From Beta vulgaris subsp. vulgaris (Eukaryota; Streptophyta; Magnoliopsida; Caryophyllales; Amaranthaceae): a DNA stretch of 64,000 nt. Under the pieces are notes generated by a model. The model was not told where the DNA came from. It saw nothing but the letters and a program-made list of their open reading frames with translations, and searched no databases. The stretch spans positions 57,701,892-57,765,891 of the forward strand of contig NC_079208.1 of NCBI RefSeq assembly GCF_026745355.1. Reading direction: 5' to 3'. Position 1 is the stretch's first letter; each line of letters begins with the position of its first letter. Below are positions 10,617 to 20,597 of this stretch, one piece after another. A program made the position numbers and the translations under genes.

Positions 10617-11945
10617 ATGGCTACTGCCACTACTATATCACCTCTATTTCCTCTCTCAACACCAATTCATAACAACAAAAACAATTTCTTTTCCACCTTC
10701 AAATCAAACCTCATAAATTATCATAATTTCCCTACTTCTTCCAGCAACAAATCTTCATACCAACCACACATTTCACTTGTCACCTTATCCAAACACAAAA
10801 CCTTCCATTTTCAAAACCCAATTACTAAAAAACCCAGAAATTTGATAGTTTCATCTGCTACTTCTTCTGAAGATGCTGCTGTTATTCCAACTGAAACTAC
10901 ACAACAAATAGTGTCTGCAACTTCTGGAGATGAAACTGTTTCCACTGTCATTTCAACTCTTTTGTTCATTGCTTTTATTGCCCTCTCTATCCTCACTATT
11001 GGGGTAATCAATTTCTTGCTTAATTTTGTCAATTTTATCTAAAGATTGAATTTTTATGTTGGTTTTGATAATTGGGGAGCAGATTATATACATTGCAATT
11101 TGCAGTTTGCAGTTTGCAGTTTGCTTAATATTGAAATTTAATCTAAAGATTGAATTTTTATATTTGTTCTGATAATTGGGGAGCAGATTATATACACAGA
11201 TTCTTGCTTAATATTGTAAATTTTGTTGTCAATTTTTTCTAAAGATTGAATTTTTATATTTGTTTTGATAATTGGGGAGCAGATTATATACATTGCAGTG
11301 ACAGATTTCTTGCTTAATATTGTAATTTTTTTTTTTGTCAATTTTATCTAAAGATTGAATTTTTATATTTGTTTTGATAATCGGGGAGCAGATTATATAC
11401 ATTGCAGTTACAGATTTCTTGCTTAATATTGTAAATAATTTGTCAATTTTATCTAAAGATTGAATTTTTATATTTGTTTTGATAATTGGGGAGCAGATTA
11501 TATACATTGCAGTGACAGATTTCTTGCTTAATATTGTAAAATTTTGTTGCCAATTTTATCTAAAGATTGAATTTTTATATTTGTTTTGATAATTGAGGAG
11601 CAATTTATAAATTTTTTGCTTAATTTTGTAATTTTTTTTGTCAATTTCATGTTAAGATTGAATTTCTATGTTTGTTTTGATAATTGGGGTATACGTTGCA
11701 GATTTGTTAATATTGTAAATTTTTTGTCAATTGTATCTAACGATTGAATTTTTATGTTTGTTTTGATTATTGTTGAGCAGGTTATATACATTGCAGTGAC
11801 AGATTTCTTGCTGAAGAGAGAGAAAGATAAGTTTGAGAAAGAAGAAGAAGCCAAAAAAAAGAAGGGTGGGAAGAAGACTAAAGTGAGAGCTAGAACAGGT
11901 CCTAGAGGTTTTGGTCAGAAGGTTGAGGAAGAAGAAGATGATTAG
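10617..11945 (+). CDS. Small chloroplast-targeted one-helix membrane protein
   Basis: Two exons, 10617-11003 and 11781-11945, give 183 aa. The donor is GGG|GTAATC and the acceptor GAGCAG|GTTATATAC, joining in phase 0. Residues 1 to about 80 are Ser/Thr/Asn-rich with few acidic residues, like a plastid transit peptide. One hydrophobic helix spans about 109-136 (VISTLLFIAFIALSILTIG then VIYIAV). After TDFLLKREKDKFEKEE the tail is a Lys/Glu/Arg-rich segment ending GPRGFGQKVEEEEDD. A thylakoid or envelope anchor with a charged tail is the likely topology. I do not recognise a named family, although it resembles conserved plant plastid proteins annotated only as transmembrane proteins; no enzymatic residues are visible. 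Intron retention would stop at 11042 and give 141 aa without the charged tail. The intron itself is unusual (see separate entry). Confidence 0.8.
11004..11780 (+). repeat. Intron made of tandem copies of its own 3' splice region
   Basis: The intron consists of about seven head-to-tail units of roughly 90-109 bp. Each unit contains TCTAAAGATTGAATTTTTAT, then a TTTTGATAATTGGGGAGCAG-like acceptor, then a copy of the first bases of exon 2 (ATTATATACATTGCAGTGAC). Clear CAG decoys end at 11082, 11186, 11282, 11391 and 11496. Eroded ones lie near 11603 and 11692. The true acceptor ends at 11780. Decoys are followed by A, while the real site is followed by G. An original intron of about 80 bp seems to have grown by repeated duplication spanning the intron/exon 2 border. 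Confidence 0.8.
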
Positions 11946-12114
11946 AATCAATTTTTGGGAAATTTTTGAGTCTTGTTGATTTCTGGTCAATTGTACACTA
12001 AACATTTAGTGATTAGCGGGATAATTTTATTTGGGCATTATTAATCTCCCAAAATGATTCAAACAATTATAATCACTCACAATCACATCATATGACATGA
12101 TTTTATTCATAAAC

Positions 12115-12185
12115 TAGTTATGAGGCATGGGCTACGCCCTGGATAAGAAAGAATTTCATTTATTAATATAATACTTTATGGTAAT
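12115..12185 (-). mobile_element. Helitron-like 3' terminus
   Basis: Read on the minus strand, this ends in a hairpin GGGCGTAGCCC (12129-12139), then ten bases, then CTAG (12115-12118) followed by T. A short GC hairpin just before a CTRR end, inserted between A and T, is the signature of Helitron 3' ends. Nearly the same sequence occurs at 63945-64000. The 5' TC end was not found, so the extent to the right is unknown. Confidence 0.5.
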
Positions 12186-12415
12186 AACCTTAAATATAAT
12201 TTAGTCCAATGGTTAAGACTTTAGTTTATGTACGTGAGGTCATGGGATCAAATACATTGCATCAAGCATATTTGTAGTTTCACAATTGCACAGTTACCAG
12301 CAGACTTGTTAAGGAGTGTAGTTCGAAAATATTCCTTTTGATAGCTGCTGGAGTAATCAACTGATCTCCCATAATAAGCAAATATTGTTCCATAGAATTC
12401 TGAATTAATATTATC

Positions 12416-12938
12416 CTACTCATTATTTCCTTCAAGCAAAACCTGCACTTCAGCCTGTATAGCAACAACATTGAATACTGCAAAATGCACTGTTGCAAAC
12501 CCATCTCGACATGGAACATTAATTGATAGGAGCTTGTCACAATAGTAGTCCATGTTACTATTATTCCAATTCCAACAGATCTTCCCATTGCTGATCTCAA
12601 GATCTTCATCTTTCCCACTGCTGTTGTTAAGGTCTCGACGATACCTGTCTTTGAGATATAGACATATAGAGAAGTCTGTCACGGCTGGAATAACACGGGG
12701 AGGGCCTGTTAGAGTTATAGTCTCATTTGATTTCTTTGATTCAGAAATTTGAGGCTCGCGGTCATATATATACAAAATGATCACCCAGTTCCTTTCCTTG
12801 AGTGACATGAATCGTGCCATAAAGTTCAGAACGCCTATCATCATTGGCGGTCTTGGTGAAACTCACAGAGAACACCTCAAGCATAGATGTTCGGGGAACA
12901 CCAGGGAAACCGTAGTCACAAAGTTCCTGGTCCATATC
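12416..12938 (-). pseudogene. Broken DUF6598-like exon
   Basis: Minus-strand coding-like sequence opens after an acceptor TTATTTCAG|GATATGG (12938) with GVPRTSMLEVFSVSF and LYGTIHVTQG. It continues in a second frame through LTGPPRVIP, a charged loop, KICWNW and a C-terminal VQVLLEG before a stop. The pattern (LEVFSV, LYGTI, LTGPSR-like) resembles the DUF6598 domain, of unknown function. That domain also occurs at the C-terminus of some plant ribosome-inactivating proteins, but no such N-terminal domain is present here. The two frames are offset at a short TA repeat (about 12762-12772), as if one TA unit was lost. No upstream exon with a start codon was found. I read it as a pseudogene; the family call is tentative. 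Confidence 0.5.
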
Positions 12939-13289
12939 CTGAAATAACAAAGCATTCAATATTTGTATTGGTGTGTGATCAGTAATTATTGAAACTGCAA
13001 AGAATATGATACAATTCAAGTTATGTTCCCAAAGCAACCAGACAAGTTAGTATGTAGTTACTAATCACCAACTCACCATATGTATGTAAGCAAAAAGTAA
13101 TAGATAGATAACTGAAGAAATTACAGCAAGTTATTTCATGAATAGCCTTGCATTACATTCTACTTAGTACAGTATACATCATAGCTATCGAAAGCTGTGA
13201 GATTGTAACCTTGATTTCAGTAATATATCAAAACCTTTCTCTCTAAAAGTTTCTGCCTTTATTGTGTGATTTAGTCTCCAGGTTGATCC

Positions 13290-13572
13290 ATTACACAACA
13301 ATGTTGTTTAATGGAGGTAATTTCTCAATTGGAGTAGGCAAGTTAAAAATGGCTTTGAGTGCTAAGAGCAAGATAAGATTCATTGATGGATCTTGTGAAA
13401 ACCTGCAGTAGGGTCGAAAGAATTTAGTCAAGGGTAAGGAATGATTATATGGTTAAGTCTCTGAGTGTTAGATTGGCTCAGAGTTCAATGCTTGTAGAAT
13501 CTGCTAAGGCGCTATGGAATCAGTTGGTAGAAAGATATGAAGAGAGCAATGCTCCTCAACTCTATCGGTTGT
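13290..13572 (+). pseudogene. Copia retrotransposon gag relic, 5' piece
   Basis: Plus-strand fragments read ALSAKSKIRFIDGS, then RLAQSSMLVESAKALWNQL and VERYEESNAPQLYR. These are the hallmarks of the Ty1/Copia gag (UBN2-type) domain. Internal stops and frameshifts are present. The reading is interrupted at 13572 by the chromovirus and resumes at 18899 with LKRNVVKLGQEKL, so the chromovirus inserted into this older relic. Confidence 0.75.
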
Positions 13573-13929
13573 TGTTATAGCTTAACAATGGCAACTCAGT
13601 TGGATAATTAAATAACGGTAATAAAAGAGAAACTCCCGGAAATAGGGAAGGATGGAGATTGTATTGATTGTGACTGAATAGTACACCACTAACTGCCGCC
13701 TACTATTACAATACAATACTAAATTCTCACTTCTTTTCTGAATGCCGATATCTAATCATTACCCCTATTTATAGTACTAGGTCATTCTTCTTTTTCCTTC
13801 CTCTTGATTTGTCCAGCTCATTCCTCTAATCTTCCTCTTCAAGTAATAGGGTTATTACCCATATTACCCTTCTTCTTGCGCCTTGAGTAAGTAAAGAGCA
13901 CAGCAGGTGATTTAGGAGGGTGCATGACA
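13573..13929 (-). repeat. 3' LTR of the chromovirus
   Basis: A 357-bp LTR. On the minus strand it begins TGTCATGCACCCTCC and ends GCTATAACA (TG...CA). It is identical to the other LTR except for one missing A in GAATGCC(A)GATATC. A purine-rich tract (minus TTTGGGGGGAGTAT) touches its inner edge. Confidence 0.93.
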
Positions 13930-16900
13930 ATACTCCCCCCAAACAGCCATCTTGTCCTCAAGATGGAAAGCTGGGAATCGAGCCATGATCATGGAAGCGT
14001 CTTCCCATGTTGCTTCATATTCTGGCAGGCCTGTCCACTTGATGAGCACCTCATGAGTCACTCCTTGAGGGTGGGAAATGGCTCGAATGTCGAGTAATCC
14101 TTCCGGAGAAGCCACCAACTCCAGTTCAGCAGTAAGTTGTGGGGGTATCTCAGTTGATATAGTAATAGGCCCAATAGCAGGCTTTAGTTGAGATATGTGA
14201 AAACGCGGGTGTACCTTGCTAGTGGGGGGAAGATCAAGCTTGTAGGCCACGGACCCAATGCGCTGCAGGACTTTGTAGGGTCCATAGAAGCGAGGAGCCA
14301 GTTTCTCAAAGGGACGCTGAGCCAAAGAGCGCTGTCGGTATGGCTGCAGTTTAAGGTAAGCCAAAGAGCCTTCTTCGAGCTGCAATTCTCGCCTCTTAAT
14401 GTCAGCATAGTGCTTCATGCGATGCTGGGCTCGGGACAGTTGGACTCTTAGATCATCCAATATTGCATCACGTTCTTGGAGATGGGCCTCAAGGGACCCA
14501 ACTTGTGAGGCCATGATTGGTGCGAATGAGGGGAGGTGGGTCACGCCCATACAAGGCTTTGAATGGGGTAAGTTGAGTAGAAGTGTGGGTTGAGGTGTTG
14601 TACCAAAACTCCGCCATGGCAGCCACTGAGCCCACTGTTTGGGTTGCCCACTAGAGAAGCACCGTAGATATGTCTCGAGGGCCTTATTGACAATTTCGGT
14701 TTGTCCATCCGTTTGTGGATGGTAAGCTGTGCTTCTAGCAAGTGTGGTACCTTGGAGGCGAAAAAGCTCTTTCCAAAACCGGCTCATAAACACTTGTCCC
14801 GATCCGACAACAATTGAGGCCGGAAATCCATGAAGACGGACAATCTCCTTAACAAAGGCACCCGCAACAGAAACGGCAGTGAAGGGGTGTTTTAATCCCA
14901 CAAAGTGCCATATTTTGTTCATTCGATCAATGACTACCAAAATTGTATCCACATTACTCCGATTTCGGCAAACCCTCTATGAAGTCCATGGAAATGTCAT
15001 CCCATACCTGAGTTGGGATCGGAAGCGGCTGTAAGAGACCCGCTGGGCTTTGAGCCGACGACTGCTCTGTTGGCACACAGCACATGCCTTGACATAATAA
15101 GTAATGGCTTTCCTCATTCCTTGCCAATAGAATTCTTGAGCTACCCGTAAGTAAGTCTTAAGCTCCCCGGAATGTCCACCCACTGGACCATCATGATAGG
15201 CGCGCAGTATATCCTGGATAAAGGGGCTAGCAGGGGGCAACACTATCCGACCCTTATAGAAGAGGCGCCCCCCCTCCTCCACTGTAAATCCCACATTGGG
15301 TTTCAACCCTTCCAAAACAGTCTTGTGTTAATTCTTTGATTGTAAGGATCATTTTGTACCTCGCCTTGGATGCGCGCCCAATTCCACACCCTCATGGGTT
15401 ACCAGCACCTGCAACTCCACCTCAGGGGGGTCCTCCGGGACAGGGCATCCGCGACCCTATTTGAAGTCCCGGGTTTATATTGTATCACAAATCAAAGCCC
15501 ATTAGTTTCGACACCCACCGCTGATATTCGGCTCCCACTTCCCTTTGCTCCAGGAGATGTTTGAGACTCTGTTGGTCGGTGCGTACTACAAACCGCCGGC
15601 CTAACAAGTACGGCCTCCACCGGAGCACCGCGAGAACAATGGCCATGAGCTCCTTCTCGTATATGGACTTGAGGCGACTTCGGGGGCCCAAGGTGTGGCT
15701 GTAGAAGGCAATGGGGCGATTTTCCTGCATTAGAACCGCACCCAGACCAAATCCGGAGGCATCAGCCTCAATGCAGAATTCCTTGGTGAAATCCGGTAGA
15801 GCCAGCACCGGAACAGTGGTCATGGCTCTCTTCAATTCCTCAAACGCCGCCATGGCTGCCTCCCCCCAAGAGAATTTGTCTTTGCGCAACTGCTCAGTCA
15901 AGGGGGCAGCAAGCTTACCATATCCAGCTACAAACTTCCGGTAATATCCGGTCAATCCCGAAATCCCCTTAATTCTCGAATATTTTTGGGCACCGGCCAC
16001 TCAACCATGGCCCGAATTTTTCTCCTGGTCCACCGCCACCCCCTCTGCCGAGATGACGTGGCCAAGATAAGCCACCCTCCGTTTACCAAATTCGCACTTT
16101 TTGTGATTGGCATACAATTGGTGGTGAGCAAGGATACCCAACACCGTGGATAGATGCTGCACATGAGAGATTTCATCTTGACTGTAAATTAAAATGTCAT
16201 CGAAAAACACAAGGACAAACTTACGGAGATAAGGGCGGAAGATGTCATTCATCAAAGATTGGAAGGTTGCCGGAGCATTTGTGAGGCCAAATGGCATTAC
16301 GAGGAATTCGTAATGACCTTCATGAGTTCGGAAGGCTGTTTTGGGCACATCCTCTGTTCGGACCCGGATTTGGTGGTAGCCTGATTTCAGGTCTAGCTTG
16401 CTATAAACAGCTGCACCTTGTAGTTCATCCAATAGTTCCTCAATTACCGGAATCGGGTATTTGTCAGCCACGGTTTCACGGTTCAGAGCTCGGTAATCCA
16501 CACAAAAGCGCCAACCTCCATCTTTTTTTCTTACTAGCAGCACCGGGCTCGAAAACGGGCTAGTAGATGGCTGAATTATACCCGCTGCAAGCATCTCTCT
16601 GATTAACTTCTCAATTTCGTCCTTCTGGACTTGGGGGTATCGATAGGGTCGGACGCTCACCGGGTTACTCCCTTGCTTCAAGATGATTGCATGCTCCCTA
16701 CCCCTTCTTGGGGGCAAGTCTGTGGTTGCCGCGAACACTTCACGGTATCGAGCCACCACTTCCTGTAAAAATGGTGGAAGGCTCATACTTTCTGGTTCCC
16801 CCGTCTCTTCTTCCACCTGATAAGCTTCCAACAGGATTCCCCCTTTTTCCCTTTGTAGCGTTCTCACCATAGCTTTGACCGAGATCTGGGTCTTCCCCAT

Positions 16901-17506
16901 CGCGGCCTCACCCCGTAACTCCACTATTCGTCCTTCGTGCCGGAACTTCATAAGAAGTGATTTCCAGTTTGTGGTAATTTCCCCCAATTTTTCCAACCAT
17001 TGAACCCCAAGGATTACATCAGAATTACCTAACTCCAGAGGAAGATAATCCTCAGTGATTGATACCCCTTGTACCTCTATACGCACTCCCCGGCAGTACC
17101 CCTTGCCCTTTGCTACTGTTCCAGTACCTAAAGAAACACGGAACGCACCTCCCTGCTCTACCGGAATTTTTAGTCGCTCCACCACGAGGAGGGAGATGAA
17201 GTTGTGTGTAGCTCCCGAGTCAATCATTATTTGCACTTCGTCTCCTCCAATTTTTCCCAGTAATTTCATGGTTTTTGGGCCCGTGAGACCCACCACTGAG
17301 CACAGCGACACCTCCGCCGCGTTAACTTCCACCTCTTCCTTCTCCGATTCTTCCTCCTCATTCTCTTCAGCTATTTCCTCCACCGAATCGCCTATCAAAA
17401 TCACGCTTAACTCTTTGTTCTGGCACCTGTGTCCTGCTTCCCATTTTCCGTCACACCGGAAGCAAAGGTTGTTCTCCCGACGGTATTGTAGTTCTGTCTC
17501 TGTCAA
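13912..17506 (-). pseudogene. Chromovirus pol: protease, RT, RNase H, integrase, chromodomain (frameshifted)
   Basis: Domains in order on the minus strand: zinc knuckle [14 protein letters not shown]; retropepsin motif DSGATHNFI; reverse transcriptase with [24 protein letters not shown] and FFDDILIYS (16001-17506); RNase H with [11 protein letters not shown] and YEKELMAIV (15485-16000); integrase HHCC zinc finger [11 protein letters not shown]...CAVCQQ (14977-15315); integrase core with AYHPQTDGQTE (13912-14952); C-terminal chromodomain ending LIKWTGLPEYEATWED and FHLEDK. Breaks: paired frameshifts near 15950-16020, stops and a shift between RNase H and integrase (15320-15485), and a shift near 14952-14980. 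At the second catalytic Asp of the integrase, where relatives have SDRD, this copy reads VGSG, so the DDE triad is incomplete. The copy cannot make a working polyprotein. Confidence 0.9.
13930..13943 (-). other. Polypurine tract of the chromovirus
   Basis: On the minus strand TTTGGGGGGAGTAT lies directly before the 3' LTR start TGTCATGC, the place where plus-strand DNA synthesis is primed. Confidence 0.7.
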
Positions 17507-17613
17507 CCGTCGTGGCCGATTAAAGGTACGTGTCTGGGTATGTGGGTTGTGAGAAGTGGAAGGAAGAGATGGGTTCTTTTGGGTAGGTGGGAGGTTAAAG
17601 TTTCGGTTTTGGG

Positions 17614-18483
17614 CTAGTGGGTGAGTTGGGTGCTAGGGCTGGGCCGGTTGACCATATTTTGAAATGGGCCTTGACTCTTGTAACTCCCTGTATTTCCTCT
17701 GTGGCTTGGGAAATATTTGGATTTTTCCTCCACCTTAAGGGCTAAATCCATGGCCTGTTCCAGGAACCTAGGCCCAAGGACTCTTACTTCAGCTCGAATC
17801 TCTTTTTTAAGCCCATTCAGGAATTGGCCCAGTGCTATGGGTTCTGGAACATTTTCCAAAGGTGCTATTAGTTCAATGAAATTCCTCCGGTACTCCGCCA
17901 CACTTGACGTCTGTTCTAAAGCTAGCCATTGCTCGTGTAATGACCCGACATTGGAGGTGCGAAACTGCCGTAACAGAAGGGACCTCATTTCTTCCCATCG
18001 CCTTATAGGTCTCCTTCTATTCTCCCATTGATACCATGACAGCGCCTCCCCGTCAAACGCCACTACCGCAGCTTCCAGCTTCTCCTCCTCCGACAATCGG
18101 TAAAACCCAAAATATCGCTCAGCTCGGAGGATCCAACCATCTGGGTTTTGCCCGTCAAAGATGGGAAGATCTAACTTCCTATACTTCCAGTTTGAATGCC
18201 CTCCACCACCGCCACCTGGGTTGTCGGAATCGCCTCCCAGGTTAGAGAATCGCCCAAATCCTGGTGGGGGACCTTCAGAGCTTCGGTTGTAGGTTGCGAA
18301 CATCGACCGGAGTTCCTCCCTCAGTTTTGTCTGTTCTCCGGTGATGTGTGTTGCCACTTTCAAAAAATCTTCTCGGATCTGTTTGCTGGATTCTTCCATA
18401 TTATCCCTGAAGCGTTCAAACTTCTCCGACTCAGTCTGGAGAGCCTCTCTCAGCTCCCCCATCTCTATCTCCAGAGTATCCAT
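17614..18483 (-). CDS. gag: Chromovirus Gag, intact 289-aa frame
   Basis: Starts [11 protein letters not shown] and runs 289 codons to a stop at 17614. An N-terminal coiled-coil-like stretch (about 1-65) is followed by a Gly-rich spacer and then a retrotransposon gag domain. That domain holds [32 protein letters not shown] and RSLLLRQF, near residues 105-260. The zinc knuckle normally at the C-terminus lies downstream in the pol frame, so the stop may separate the capsid from its nucleocapsid part. That is either a lesion or the normal gag-pol break of this copy. Gag packages element RNA in cytoplasmic particles. Confidence 0.85.
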   Translation of the reverse strand: MDTLEIEMGELREALQTESEKFERFRDNMEESSKQIREDFLKVATHITGEQTKLREELRSMFATYNRSSEGPPPGFGRFSNLGGDSDNPGGGGGGHSNWKYRKLDLPIFDGQNPDGWILRAERYFGFYRLSEEEKLEAAVVAFDGEALSWYQWENRRRPIRRWEEMRSLLLRQFRTSNVGSLHEQWLALEQTSSVAEYRRNFIELIAPLENVPEPIALGQFLNGLKKEIRAEVRVLGPRFLEQAMDLALKVEEKSKYFPSHRGNTGSYKSQGPFQNMVNRPSPSTQLTH

Positions 18484-18524
18484 ACGTTGTCCCTGCGTGG
18501 TGGCATGGTCGCTCCGGCGACGGT

Positions 18525-18537
18525 GGCTCTGATACCA
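18525..18537 (-). other. Primer-binding site of the chromovirus
   Basis: The minus strand reads TGGTATCAGAGCC three bases inside the 5' LTR end. This is the standard complement of the 3' end of initiator tRNA-Met used by many plant LTR retrotransposons. Confidence 0.85.
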
Positions 18538-18540
18538 AGT

Positions 18541-18898
18541 TGTTATAGCTTAACAATGGCAACTCAGTTGGATAATTAAATAACGGTAATAAAAGAGAAA
18601 CTCCCGGAAATAGGGAAGGATGGAGATTGTATTGATTGTGACTGAATAGTACACCACTAACTGCCGCCTACTATTACAATACAATACTAAATTCTCACTT
18701 CTTTTCTGAATGCCAGATATCTAATCATTACCCCTATTTATAGTACTAGGTCATTCTTCTTTTTCCTTCCTCTTGATTTGTCCAGCTCATTCCTCTAATC
18801 TTCCTCTTCAAGTAATAGGGTTATTACCCATATTACCCTTCTTCTTGCGCCTTGAGTAAGTAAAGAGCACAGCAGGTGATTTAGGAGGGTGCATGACA
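18541..18898 (-). repeat. 5' LTR of the chromovirus
   Basis: A 358-bp LTR, one base longer than the other copy. It should hold the promoter and RNA start of the element. A TATA-like CTATAAATAGGGG on the minus strand lies near 18732-18744. Confidence 0.9.
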
Positions 18899-18953
18899 GT
18901 TGAAAAGAAATGTTGTTAAGCTTGGGCAGGAGAAGTTGAGTGACTCTGAATAT

Positions 18954-19133
18954 CAGTTTTACTCCGAGACCTTCAGTTACCTCAAAAACGGGGTGTCGTG
19001 TCATGTCCGACACAACACTTTACTTGTATACTTCATTTTAAATTAAAAACTTGACATTTTTCTACAAAATAGCCGAGTCGGACACTTAGACACCCGTATC
19101 CGAGTAGACACTCAATCCGTCTGAGTAAGATAG
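18954..19133. mobile_element. hAT-type MITE with 8-bp target duplication
   Basis: A 180-bp insertion in the Copia relic, flanked by CTGAATAT at 18946-18953 and 19134-19141. Ends CAGTTTTACTCCGAGAC and TCTGAGTAAGATAG are imperfect inverted repeats. Removing it restores continuous Copia gag reading. The interior has GTGTCGTGTC/CCGAGTCGGACAC-type repeats. An inverted relative lies at 19740-19912. Confidence 0.7.
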
Positions 19134-19739
19134 CTGAATATTATTGCAAACTTAGAACCTACTGGGATGATATACAAGCAGTTACAGCATTCCTACATGT
19201 GAATGTGGGAGATTCATTGCAATATACACAAGAAGCTGATGGATTTGTGGAGAGAACAAGCTGATTGATTTCTTGATGGGATAAAATCCAGACTATGAGA
19301 AGTAACTTCATGGGAATGGATCCCTTGCCTATTGATAACAAAGCATTCCACATGTTGCAGCAAGTATAGAAGCAGAAGGAAGTTATTGCTGGCTGGTATG
19401 AGCAATGAAATGACAGAATTGAGTGCTTTCCAAGTAAGAAAGCAAGATGGAAAGGAATGCCAAAGGAGAGATTATAAGAAGGAAAAGATGAGTAAGAAGT
19501 GTGAACATTGTGGCTTGAGAAAGCCGAATGTTTCAATATTTATAGAGCTCTTCAATAGTTCAATGATCTCTAGAAAGCAAAAGAAGGGAACAAATTAGCT
19601 AGAAATGTGGAAATCCAAGGAGAGAACGCAAGGAGTGAGAATCCTCTTGATGATGAAGAGTTCTATGGAGCTGGAAGTGGTAGCAACAGCAAACCAGATG
19701 CCAAATTAATCTCCACAGTTGTAAAGGAGGTAATGAAGG

Positions 19740-19912
19740 CTATGTTACTCAGACACGGCTTGAGTGTCTATTCGGATACGAGTGTCTAAGTGTCCAACTC
19801 GGCTATTTTGTAGAAAAAAAGCCAAATTTTTAGTTTAAAATGAATTATCCAAGTAAAGTGTCGTGTCGACACGAGACCCCGTTTTTTAGGTAAAGAAAGG
19901 TGTCGGAGTAAT
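19740..19912. mobile_element. Second copy of the GTGTC-rich MITE, inverted
   Basis: Reverse-complement relative of 18954-19133, starting CTATGTTACTCAGACAC and ending TGTCGGAGTAATCTC. It contains the shared CTCGGCTATTTTGTAGAAAA segment. A clean 8-bp duplication could not be read, so the borders are approximate. Confidence 0.55.
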
Positions 19913-20362
19913 CTCTATAGTCAAGGAGCAAGGAGCATCTGCTAGGTTGAGCAACTTTGCACGTAAAACCAATGTGTCCATTGTAGGACATTTTAATGAA
20001 ACTTTTGATCATGCATCATGGACTGTTGATTCACAGGCTTCTGACCACATGGCTGGAAACATCAAAGTGTTTCGAGATTTGAAGAATTTGGAGAATGCTG
20101 TAAGTGTAGGCTTCCCTGATTCAAATGGGAAGCGTGAACTTGGTACCTAGAACTAAGTAAACAAATGTTCTATATCATAGTAAATTACCTGCCTGGTGCA
20201 AGGGAGCAAGAGAGTGCACAAATTTTACGGATTGAAATTTAGTGTTTAGAAACTTCTTCTTTTCTATCTTTCTTCTTTTCAAATTACCTTCCCTCTCATC
20301 TCTTAAAGAATATGGTTAAGAATTTACCCTAATAACTTTATTCCTTTAGATTTAGTTTTCTT

Positions 20363-20484
20363 ATTTAAAAACACATAATTATCACTATTTAAAAAAACAT
20401 AATTATTTCTATTAAAAAAACACATAATTATCCCTATTAAAAAAACACATAATTATCTGTATTGAAAAAACACACATAACTATC
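20363..20484. repeat. Tandem repeat, about 26 bp x 5
   Basis: Five imperfect copies of a unit around TTAAAAAACACATAATTATC (near 20363, 20388, 20410, 20436 and 20461), with small length differences. No function is apparent. Confidence 0.65.
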
Positions 20485-20597
20485 AGTTTTTTCTAAATAT
20501 TGATGCTGAAAATAAATATATTAAATTATTTCATATTATTACTAAACTAGATTAGTTTTAGTTTACAATTAATAAAGTAGTTAAGAAAAAGCAGTTG

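Larger units (their letters stand above)
13573..18898 (-). mobile_element. Full-length Ty3/Gypsy chromovirus, Reina-like
   Basis: A 5326-bp LTR retrotransposon in minus orientation: 5' LTR 18541-18898, primer-binding site, gag, pol with C-terminal chromodomain, polypurine tract, 3' LTR 13573-13929. It belongs to the chromoviruses, whose chromodomain steers integration. Short LTRs and about 5 kb total length suggest the Reina clade, though Tekay-like remains possible. GTTG flanks both sides (13568-13571 and 18899-18902); a strict 5-bp duplication would be GTTGT versus GTTGA, one mismatch. The LTRs differ by a single 1-bp indel, so insertion is recent. The pol frame is broken in several places, so the copy is non-autonomous. 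Confidence 0.93.
18899..20150 (+). pseudogene. Copia retrotransposon gag/protease relic, 3' piece
   Basis: Continues the gag relic cut at 13572. LKRNVVKLGQEKLSDSEY is followed after a small insertion by EYYCKLRTYWDDIQAV and MTELSAFQVRKQDG. Next come a zinc-knuckle-like CEHCG near 19503 and a protease-like WTVDSQASDHMAGN near 20010-20060; the usual DSGASDHM has Q for G here. Stops, shifts and two small DNA elements (18954-19133, 19740-19912) break it. No RT, integrase or LTRs were identified. Confidence 0.75.

Noticed and set aside
11138..11507. Minus-strand frames with repeated CSPIIKTNIKIQSL
   Set aside because: They are the antisense of the tandem intron repeat and have no coding character of their own.
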